Below, one piece after another: positions 55,155-64,000 of a DNA stretch of 64,000 bases. Below the pieces are notes generated by a model that worked only from the letters and a program-made list of their open reading frames with translations, was not told the origin of the DNA and did not search any database. The DNA is from Silene latifolia (taxonomy: Eukaryota; Streptophyta; Magnoliopsida; Caryophyllales; Caryophyllaceae): positions 436,974,311 through 437,038,310 of the forward strand of contig NC_133538.1 in the NCBI RefSeq assembly GCF_048544455.1, written 5' to 3'. The translations under genes were made by a program, and so were the position numbers. Numbering within the stretch: position 1 is the first letter of the stretch; each line of letters starts with the position of its first letter.

Positions 55155-55864
55155 GGCACTGCACTTCTGAGTATAAGCAATAGTTCCACCGCATCAAAAG
55201 ATCTCTTCCTTGTCAAAATATCCTTCATGAATTTTGCATAAGCCGGCACTTGAGTAATTAATTCAGTGAAGGGAACACTTACCTGTAGGTTCTTCATGAC
55301 CTCCATAAACTTACCAAACTGCTTGTCTAGCTTGGATTTTTGCTGCCGATGAGGAAAAGGTAGTGCAATAGTAATGGGCTCGGCTTGCTTGACCTTAGAA
55401 TCAAGTTTCATAACACCGTTGTCTGTCGAGGAGGTGCCTCGATCGAGCCTGGAGGTGACTCGATCGAGCACATTGGTTCCTCGATCGAGCCTGGGCTGAC
55501 TCGATTGAGGAACCTCAGCAGGTTCAGCTTTCTCATTCTTTTCGCTTTTATCGTCAGCTTGTGTTTCAACTTCGTCAGGTTCTTTTTCATCATCACTAAG
55601 CTCCAAATTACCCAACCCCTTGGGATGCATGAAAGGTGCCACGTCATCAGCAGTGGGCACATCATTATTAAGGCTTTGTAGGTCGGGATTTTCATATGTA
55701 GTACTGCTCCTCAGCTGAATAACATTTGCTTGCTCGTGCGCTTGTTTACCTTGAGGAGGAAGACCCACGGCCTGTTTTGATGGGTTTTGAAGTGCCATCT
55801 GAGCCACCTGATTATCTAGCATCTTAGTGTGGACAATCACCTCAGAAATTTGAGCCGTCTGCTT
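55124..55864 (-). pseudogene. outer Athila gag C-terminal part
   Basis: Reads SKQTAQISEVIVHTKMLDNQ, NVIQLRSSTTYENPD (Athila NAITLRSG-type motif), an acidic stretch (SDDEKEPDEVETQADDKSEK), then PRLDRGTNVLDRVTSRLDRG encoded by the palindrome array, and NLQVSVPFTELITQVPAYAK before protease. Open for more than 230 codons. It is truncated at about 55864 by the copia-type LTR; capsid and knuckle lie beyond. Confidence 0.88.
55438..55509. repeat. CTCGATCGAG palindrome array, outer Athila gag
   Basis: Three intact copies (55438, 55459, 55480) and one variant CTCGATTGAG (55500). The spacing keeps each in the LDR reading frame. The last two copies are flanked by GGTTC and GAACC inverted arms. Confidence 0.95.
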
Positions 55865-57115
55865 TGAAGGAAAAGTAGATCTATATACTCAACATATTCA
55901 TATATGTTTTATTTTAATTTAATCATAAAATTAATTGGTGATCTTATGCATGCAAACTATAAACAATTTAAAGAAGAAATCTCTATCTTACATTGGTATT
56001 TCGGTTTATTTGGGCACAAGAGAGATCTCCTTCTCTCTTTTTCTTGTGCTTTCCTCAATGGATAAACTAGGATCCAAGTATAGGATCCCTCCCAAAGTAT
56101 AATACCCAAAGCAAACTCTTAATCAAATTAATATTATGTATACTAGAATAATATTAATTTAGTGAAAAATTGACCCAAAAATATTATGGAACTCTCTATT
56201 ATTTCGGTTAGAGAGAAGGAAGAGAAGGAAGAGTTTTTATCTTTCTAAAAACCAAATTTTTAGATGAATGAATAATATTATACACTAATTACATTTGTAG
56301 TGTATAATGGATGAATTAAGAAGAAAAACCAAAGTGGTTTTTCTTCTCAAAAACCGGGTGGAAGAGGGGAGAAGAGGGAGCCAATGCATGCACTAGTTGT
56401 TCTTCACAATGATCACTAGGTTTGCATGGCTAGTCAATTAGGGTAATCATTATGCTTACCACTCACATAATAAACATAATATTATCCTAAATCCTCCCTT
56501 AATTTCGGTACATATGGATAAAATGGAATCCATTTTATTTTTGTCAATTTGTCACATGTCACATGTCACATAAAATTGTTATGTATTTTTAACATATTAA
56601 AAATCAACGTATTAATAAAAATACGTCATATACAAAAATCGACTTAACACTTCATACTTACCTGTACCAAAATATTTTACCAATTTATAAATCACAATAA
56701 CTTGTATTTATGATAATTCATTCAATTTCAATTGTTTCCTTGAACAATAATTTCATCTGAGTAATGAAACAATTCTATTACTTAGACCGTATCTCATTTA
56801 ATCAATTTCAATGAGACACGTAAATATTACGTCCAAAATCGTCCGTCAATTTTAAATAATTTAATTGACTCGTAACGTTATATGATCCATTAATTGATCA
56901 ATTAAGAGTGTTGCCCTTTAGGTATGACCTAGGGGATCAACTGTCGCACGACAGTAATGTCAAACTCTAGTCAGCCAATCATTACCGATATGTGTGGACC
57001 AGTTGACAGTAAAATATTACTTCCCAATTGTATTCTTTAAAATGAGACTTAAACATGTGATCATCATGATCAACAGTTGTGATCGCATTATTGTCGAAGG
57101 ACACATATTCCAACA
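55865..57115 (-). mobile_element. 3' LTR of a minus-strand copia-type element
   Basis: The right border is clear: on the minus strand the purine tract AAGTGGGAGAT is followed by TGTTGGAATATGTGTCC, a classic Ty1/copia 3' LTR start. The left border is where outer Athila gag stops matching; TG at 55865 is the nearest candidate but is not proven. Length is about 1.25 kb. The partner LTR and any pol are right of the window. Confidence 0.75.
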
Positions 57116-57127
57116 ATCTCCCACTTG
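57116..57127 (-). other. polypurine tract of the copia-type element
   Basis: CAAGTGGGAGAT on the minus strand, directly before the LTR start. Confidence 0.75.
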
Positions 57128-59213
57128 TCCTCGACAAGTGTGCGTCACCAATTCTCTTGTCCTATTAATATCTCCCACTCAATGCAAGGTGTCTTTCAGG
57201 TCGTACTTGCAAGTGATCATATCGAGAGTGGTTTCCTCGATTTGGAGAATAACTGATTGACCGGATTTATCCACCATGGATACATTCCGAGTGTGGCCAC
57301 GCATTTCCAGTTCATTACTCCTCGAGTGGCCCTGAGATATTGTTATAACCCTGACTAGGGGTGGACAATTCCTATCGCACTCATTCCCTTCAACTAGCCA
57401 CAGCCATCATAACCCAAAGTATGCCCATTTGACCCCATTTACGAAGGTCGTAGTAACACAAATCAAAGTTAATCTGAAACTGGGCCATCTTAGGCGAATA
57501 GTCTTTAGTCAAAAGAATCTACTCATTTGAATACTATAGCAGCTCTCGCCACGACCAGGCTATATAAATTTGCCAGAACTCTATAAGCGGTCATATGGCC
57601 CGACAAAATGTTCCCGCCTATGTGATCGACTAGTCATTCTCATATGACTTTATGGCACTTGAACTTGCCATCAATCGCATCACACACTAGTCACTTCGAG
57701 ACGTCACCTCATGTAAGTAACTATGGGCAAATACAATTCTAATCCGTGTTCACTTAAACAGGGTTCAATTGTCTCTACAACCCGTTGGATGTAACAAAGT
57801 ATAAGGTGAGTTAATAAAAACTCAAACGACAAATGTCGACATCACACTTGGGTAGTCAATACCATATTACAACCTTGTGATGCATATCGTAAGTGTGTAA
57901 ACACTTGTTGATTGCAATAGAAGTTTAACATGTTACGTGTCCATGTGTTCAAACTTCTTAATCGTATTATCCTTTACATTCATGTTATCACTCATAGCAT
58001 GAACCTTACCAAGTACACATCAAGGTTCCCGGCCTTGGTTTCGGTTATTTATCTTAAAAGAACTTCCTTATCGATTATCACATAACGAACAAATTTGTGG
58101 TGAATGATATAACTTGTACTGATCAAGTACTCCATCCACACACAATGCACTAGGTATATGTTTTGTAGAGTCTTACAACAATTTGTCAAGATGATTAGCC
58201 TAGTACTTCTCACAAGTCCTAGCATATTAGGAAAGATTAGTTTTGAGCAACTTCTTATTCAACTAAGTATCTTTCCAAACTTCCTATTTCTCCTTTTGGC
58301 TTGAAAAGTTTAGGATTTTCATAAATCTTTACGTGTGTTCGGATTTTCTATAATATGTGCAACCTCTTGACACATAACAGAGTATTCTGTCAAACACCGA
58401 AATCGCTCATCGAATTCTTTTCGAGAATTCATGACGTTTCTACTATGGCCTACCAATAATTCATCATGCTCTTATGCATATGATTCATAATTGGACATGT
58501 GCATGATTATTCTAATGGTGGAAACATTAGTAACTTTTAATCATGTTATCAACTATATTTAGGTTCAAGGAACGACCATGACTGCTAATGGCAATTCCAT
58601 TTTCATTTAAATGAATAACCTACGTATCTCGTTGATTCGAAGTGTATCTTACAATACTTATCCAACATCTCATGATGTAGTTGGATTCATCATGGTCCAT
58701 TTTCATCCAGAATTGAAAACTCAAATCTTCCTCTGTGAAGGAAGGTATTAGCTCGTCATTCTTCAATGAGTGATGAGTTATAAACTTTTACAAGATGATT
58801 GCTCCCACTAAATTCCATGTCTTCACATGATAATTTCAAACTCCCACTCAATTCCACATGTTTCGATATTTACTTCTTAATGAAACATTTCAAGAATTGA
58901 AATATAAATTGCATTGCCAAGTTATTAAGATAAAACCATATATGTTCTCATCATATCCATTCAAAATACCTATTTTGAAGTGGTCTCATCTTAACCTTAT
59001 TAAAAGAGATTTTAATCTCTAACTCACACATGTCATAATGATGTGTAGCAATGTCATTATTCAAATATAAATAATATCTAGAACACGTCCTTTGAAATAC
59101 CCTTTCGGAAGGAGGTTTAACCATTCCATTTTCATAATGAGGTTAAGTAATGACATCTGCGTGGTTAAAACTTGGCTATTGAAGATATCGGTATATCAAT
59201 CCTTGCAACCTCT
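57128..59213 (-). mobile_element. non-coding interior of the copia-type element
   Basis: About 2.1 kb upstream of the polypurine tract with no RNase H or other pol motif, where a standard copia element would have RNase H at once. It therefore seems to be a long 3' non-coding region or a large non-coding derivative. It is cut at 59213 by the Tekay-like element. Confidence 0.55.
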
Positions 59214-61666
59214 TGTAATACCCCATATTTTGATAATATTTTGTATGCATAATTTATGTAATTCAAATAGTTAATTAATGGCATTTCTAATAATAGTTGC
59301 AGATAAGACGTTAATTAAATCATAAAATGAGTAAGCAAGTCGGTAATTGGGCTTAGCTAATAATAGGGCCTTGGGCCGTGTGCTATAATTGTAGGGATAG
59401 ATTTTAATGGCTTAGTACGAGTAATAGTCGGGAATTATTTTGGGATTTAATAATAATACTAATAAGGAGAATAATAAAATAAGTAAAGGTAATATTAATT
59501 ATAATATTAATAATCCTAGTAATATTAGTAATAAATTAGTAAAGGGAGTATATGGTTATCCTAGTTATGAAAAGACTAAAATATAATATGTAATAGTAAT
59601 AATAGTTATAGTAGTTGTAATAATAATAAATAATATGGAAATAATAATAATATGGGAAATTAATAATAATTATATTAATATCTTAATAATTAAATTAGTA
59701 AAAGAGATGTATGATAATCCTACTTATGGTAAGACTAGTATAATAATAATAAAGAGATAAACTTTCCTAAAATAATACTACCTTACTAGTATATAAGCAA
59801 GGCTAACCTAACCATAAATCCTTATTCCACATAAAAACTCATAATATCACATAAAAGAGAGAGAGAATTAAAAGGGAAAAAAAGAAGAGAAGTTCATCAT
59901 CTTTTATTTTGTAAGTTCATTTATAATCTTTCAAAGTTTTAATCTTAAATCCTTATAAGCATGTTTCAAATTTTAGTTCATCACCTAATCATGTCTAGAT
60001 TAAATATAACCATCTATAGTTAAGTTTGTGACAATTTTGTTAAAGAATAAAGTTACAACAATTCTGTAAATTTGTAAGTTGTCTTAAACGAAGTATCAGA
60101 CCATCTTAAAGTCGTTTTCTTCGAAAACGTAAAGAATAGACTTAGGTTATTTTCAAGCCTAGTTGATGCCTGTAAAATCTCGTAGCAATTGAACGTGTAG
60201 ATTTTCCAGAATAAATTCTTTATGAACATGTCGACTGAGAATCCGCGAATGAACTATAAGTCTAAAGTTTATTTTGTAAACCTAATTTATAAATTGAAAT
60301 TGAGTTAGTTCTTTTTCATATATTAAAATTGGAGAGTCTAGATGATGTTAGGCTTTTGTTTCACTTGAAAAGGATTTGTTAAACATATTTTAGAGGTTAA
60401 TACTTTTTATGCGACGGAATTCGTCAGTATTTATGATTCCTTCAAAAAAACCCTGATAAGTCCAGAATTTGAAGAAAGTCTATTTCATAAGAACTGTAGA
60501 TATGTGTCTTAGGGTTCCAACCCCATTGGTCTTGCATCGTTTGGATTTTTAGTGAATTAATTATGAATTTTATAGCGAGACTGAACTGTGCTGTAAAACG
60601 GTAGAATTAGATATTTAACATTGAAGTTGTCAAAAGGATTAGGATGTGATTGATTTAGGATAAATGCATGATTAGTTGGTTGGTTATGTTGTAATTGTAC
60701 ATAATTATGTTATGTAGGTTATGGATTTGTAAAGGATCGATTTGATTGTTTGTGTGACTTGAAGATTTGCTATCAGGTAGGAAACAACTCAATCTTGTCT
60801 TATTTCTGTTATTGCTAAAGATGGATTAAATGTATGAGGTGGTGGATTGGTGAAGGATATGTTTAACTGTTTACAACGATATTATTATCTTGCTGGATTT
60901 TCTGTCTTATGCCATTATTCTATATCATGTCGGTTTGGTTATATTACTGAGATTGTCATTATTATTGATTGTTGTTGGAGATGAGTTTTGTGTGGAACCA
61001 GACCGTGTGTCTGAGGCGGGACTGTGTGTCCAGTATATCCAGACTGTGTGTCTGAGGCGGGATTGTGTGTCCATTGGACTGTGTGTCCTGGAGTATGACT
61101 GTGTGTCTAGAAGTGGAGTATGACTGTGTGTCTAGAAGTGGCTGTGTGCCGTGGGGTGAAGTGGACGAAATGTAACTGTGGAATCTATTTGTTTATCAAT
61201 GATATTGCGGGTTGCTTTATTCTTATTCATTGTTTAGTTTCCTACTCAACCATTGGTTGACGTGTTTGCTTCTGTGTCAAAATAAAATTGATGTCTGCTT
61301 TAATTGATGGCATCCTGTGGTGAACCATTTAATATTTCCGGTTAAATGGGGAGCAGATTTAAATAACAGGTTTTGAGTTAGCTGGATATGGGGAGCTTGG
61401 GCGTGTGAGCTTTCGGACCTGCAGGAGTCTAGATCACAAATGTAGTTATATCACTTACTTAATTTCCGCTGCGAGTTGTATTTATTTTTACATTAAGTTC
61501 TAGTTGATTAAAAATTGTAAGACATATGTAATCATTAAAGTTTTTATTTAAAGTACTTTGGTGAGTTGGACTTTGTTATCTACTACCTCGGGTAACCGAG
61601 ATGGTAACGCTCTCATTTACTTGGGAATGTCTAGCTAAAGGCTCCCGAATAAATGGGGGTGCTACA
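59214..61666 (+). mobile_element. 5' LTR of the Tekay-like element
   Basis: TGTAATACCCC...GGTGCTACA. TATA box (TATATAAG) at 59790-59797. AT-rich TAATAATA tracts lie at 59440-59760. It includes the minisatellite at 61001-61154. Confidence 0.9.
61001..61154. repeat. minisatellite with GACTGTGTGTC core
   Basis: About seven copies of GACTGTGTGTC or a near variant, with alternating short spacers (TGAGGCGG, TAGAAGTGGAGTAT). They also give a Cys/Val-rich open frame that I do not consider a gene. Confidence 0.9.
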
Positions 61667-61669
61667 AAG

Positions 61670-61682
61670 TGGTATCAGAGCA
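61670..61682 (+). other. primer-binding site, initiator-Met tRNA
   Basis: TGGTATCAGAGCA, a perfect match to the usual complement of initiator-Met tRNA, 3 bp after the LTR. Confidence 0.92.
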
Positions 61683-63161
61683 ATACGATCCTCAGGCCTA
61701 ACCAATGAATAATAATGAACTTAGGATGTGTCTAAATAAAATGAACCCTGGGTAGAAACTGTTAGGAGCCCCTCTTAGTGCGGTTAAGAAGCGCGCCTTA
61801 ATTCGTACCATGGCCCTCTCAGTTTCGAATCGGGAACCTTGAGAGTTGGGGTAATTTAAAAGGAACATTGCTTATTTTGTTTTGAAAGTTTTGTTGCCTT
61901 GTTTGAATGTTGTTTCATTAATGCTTGCGATTACGTGGACGTAACTTTGCTTTTTCGGTGAAGGGATGTGATATGATTTATTTTAAGCATTGTTATAAGT
62001 ATGTTGATATGAGGAAGTATGTTGGCATGTATGTGGAAGGTGTGAATATGATTAAGCATGTGAGGTATTAATTGTTGTGTAAAATTGTGAAGAATGCGAT
62101 TTTGGTTGATTTCACAAGATTTTTACACCCTTGATTGTTTTGGCTGCCATTTACTGTTTGTTTAAAATTCTTTCTCGTGATTTTTATGTGTGATACCTTC
62201 GTGAGTTAGCTTTCATATGCCACTGGTATCATGTTCAAATAATATACGGTGTAGGAGAAATAAATATTTTAATGAGCAGTGGTCGGAATATTCCTGTACA
62301 GATATAATTTCGTCCCATGTTTTTGTAAAAATTGTCATTTAAAAAATACTTAATGATTTATTATAATTCCAACTCCACTGTTTAATAGACTCATGTAAGT
62401 TTTCAAATTGATAAGCCACGTCGCAATTTAAATTTTTGACAATTAATAGTGATTTTTAAAATTTGACCTAAGTTTCTGACAAGTTGCTGTAAAATTTCTG
62501 TTTTGACCAAATAAATTGTAAAATGTATTATAAATTAACCTTATGAGTTTTTGACTTGATTCTTTTTCTCATGGTTTACTAACTCTCTGTATTTTCTAAA
62601 AAGTATAAGTTCTCAAGAAGTAATTACATTATTATCTATCTATGATTTTTGGAAGTTGTAACATGTTTTCCTTATCTTTGAAAATATATATTGTGCTAAA
62701 ATTTCTAAAGAATTTTTCTTATTTCTTTCACCTTGGCATTTTGATGTTGTAATTTTGTAACATAGAATAACATGTCTAGTGATATGCTGAATGTGTTCTC
62801 TAAAGCATATATACATGTTCACATTATTTACATCCATGTTGTAGTTAGATGTCATTATTAAGAAAAGATTAACTAAACAATTATGCGTATTTTGTTAGAG
62901 ATTATTATTTACTCTTGCAATGTATTCGTCGATAGCTAAAGTAAGAAGTTTAAGTTTAAGTTTAAGTAAAGTTTAGTTCGAATATCTTATATGATGTGGT
63001 TTGCTATTTGGAAGAAAATCAAAGAATTTGTTATTCATTGAATCATTACTTGGAGTTGTGTTTGAAATAATAGTTGACTTGTGATACGGTGTGCGTTCTT
63101 GATTTTGTGGCATTTCATAAAGGATTTGGTTGTTCCTATTGTTTGTTATTTCAAATTTTGG

Positions 63162-63380
63162 GGACGAAGTTTATTTTTAGGGGGAAAGAATGTAATACTA
63201 CGAATGTTTTGGGTTATTGTTGTGACACCTTGTGATAAGATTGGCATGATTGATAATCGTAATATGATAACTGTGTTGGATGATGCTTAGTTATGAGAAT
63301 GTGTATGAGTGTTTTGGTGAGTGTTGTGGTAGTAGTTGTGGGCGAACTTCGGGACGAAGTTCATTTTAAGGGGGAAAGAC
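63162..63380 (+). other. doubled 3' end: two polypurine tracts 190 bp apart
   Basis: GGGACGAAGTTTATTTTTAG then GGGGAAAGAA/TGTAATACT ends at 63190, and GGGACGAAGTTCATTTTAAG then GGGGAAAGAC/TGTAATACC ends at 63380. Only the second is followed by the true LTR. The first is followed by an LTR-start-like word and then unrelated sequence. A small GAACTTCGGGACGAAGTTC inverted repeat precedes the second. Confidence 0.75.
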
Positions 63381-64000
63381 TGTAATACCCCATATTTTGA
63401 TAATATTTTGTATGCATAATTTTATGTAATTCAAATAGTTAATTAATGGCATTTCTAATAATAGTTGCAGATAAGACGTTAATTAAATCATAAAATGAGT
63501 AAGCAAGTCGGTAATTGGGCTTAGCTAATAATAGGGCCTTGGGCCGTGTGCTATAATTGTAGGGATAGATTTTAATGGCTTAGTACGAGTAATAGTCGGG
63601 AATTATTTTGGGATTTAATAATAATACTAATAAGGAGAATAATAAAATAAGTAAAGGTAATATTAATTATAATATTAATAATCCTAGTAATATTAGTAAT
63701 AAATTAGTAAAGGGAGTATATGGTTATCCTAGTTATGAAAAGACTAAAATATAATATGTAATAGTAATAATAGTTATAGTAGTTGTAATAATAATAAATA
63801 ATATGGAAATAATAATAATATGGGAAATTAATAATAATTATATTAATATCTTAATAATTAAATTAGTAAAAGAGATGTATGATAATCCTACTTATGGTAA
63901 GACTAGTATAATAATAATAAAGAGATAAACTTTCCTAAAATAATACTACCTTACTAGTATATAAGCAAGGCTAACCTAACCATAAATCCTTATTCCACAT
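63381..64000 (+). mobile_element. 3' LTR of the Tekay-like element, first 620 bp
   Basis: Matches 59214-59832 base for base by eye, with one extra T near the start; cut by the window end. Confidence 0.95.

Larger units (their letters stand above)
36545..55864 (-). mobile_element. outer Athila element, minus strand, partial
   Basis: The 3' LTR (36545-37731), polypurine tract, 3' region with an envelope-position ORF, integrase, RNase H, RT, protease and C-terminal gag can be read leftwards to rightwards on the minus strand. It contains a complete second Athila (38485-47987). In gag (about 55864) it is cut by a copia-type LTR, so its 5' LTR lies right of the window or is lost. The 5 bases before the LTR are AAGGG. 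Confidence 0.9.
61667..63380. other. Tekay-like element, non-coding interior
   Basis: Begins with the primer site and a leader (to about 61860), then AT-rich sequence with no coding frame. It ends with the doubled purine tract at 63162-63380. Confidence 0.8.
59214..64000 (+). mobile_element. young non-autonomous Tekay-like LTR element (partial)
   Basis: A 2,453-bp LTR (59214-61666), a non-coding interior of 1,714 bp and the first 620 bp of the second LTR (63381-64000, window end). The visible part of LTR 2 equals LTR 1 except for one extra T in a T-run. Initiator-Met primer site and the GACGAAGTTCATTTTAAGGG tract fit the chromovirus Tekay/Del group. No gag or pol is present. The left flank CCTCT would be the TSD. 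Confidence 0.9.

Noticed and set aside
60890-61123. Cys/Val-rich 77-codon ORF
   Set aside because: Open only because of the GACTGTGTGTC minisatellite; no homology or start context.
1-64000. Defence, biosynthetic or other multi-gene system
   Set aside because: Every supported coding frame belongs to a transposable element or to the mitochondrial fragment; no cluster of host genes was found.

Overview
This is a gene-poor stretch of a flowering-plant nuclear genome. It consists almost entirely of nested transposable elements. The evidence is plant-type LTR retrotransposons (Tat, Athila, chromovirus and copia types), L1-type LINEs, a Helitron, MITEs, and a piece of plant mitochondrial DNA carrying nad4L. 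The species cannot be fixed from this sequence; a eudicot is my inference. I found no intact host gene, tRNA, rRNA, CRISPR array or microbial system.

Layout. 1-1559: 5' end of a minus-strand LTR element (gag start, primer-binding site, LTR). 1560-7142: 5'-truncated plus-strand Tat element A with an antisense, intron-containing extra gene. 7234-18095: complete minus-strand Tat element B (698 bp LTRs, Lys-tRNA primer site, gag, PR, RT, two RNase H domains, IN) with the same extra gene in the same antisense position. 18096 to about 21.3 kb: nuclear copy of mitochondrial DNA with nad4L, cut at its start codon by a solo Athila LTR (18586-20881, TSD GAATC) that itself carries a LINE insertion (TSD of 14 bp). 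21.3-25.8 kb: LINE ORF1 remnant, unidentified DNA and GACCC-rich repeats. 25783-34681: decayed plus-strand chromovirus whose 3' LTR is split by a 3.27 kb Helitron (31082-34346). 34.8-35.2 kb: a long-TIR MITE. 35435-36544: LINE 3' end, minus strand. 36545 to about 55864: minus-strand Athila element ('outer'). Inside it, at 38485-47987, sits a second complete Athila ('inner', TSD CTTTT). About 55865-59213: 3' LTR and non-coding interior of a minus-strand copia-type element that interrupts the outer Athila gag. It is interrupted in turn at 59214 by a young non-autonomous Tekay-like element that runs off the window.

How the parts relate. No gag-pol here is intact. Stops are mostly one C-to-T or G-to-A change from the expected codon, as expected for methylated, silenced repeats. 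Two reverse transcriptases have lost an active-site aspartate. The signals most worth a second look are: (1) arrays of the palindrome CTCGATCGAG, about 50 copies, placed at three equivalent sites (LTR, gag, 3' untranslated region) of two different Athila families and in a third, solo LTR; (2) the antisense, multi-exon coiled-coil gene with its own promoter-like leader in both Tat elements; (3) a covarying stem-loop just downstream of integrase in both Athila elements; (4) a splice-acceptor-like site directly before an intact envelope-position ORF in the outer Athila.
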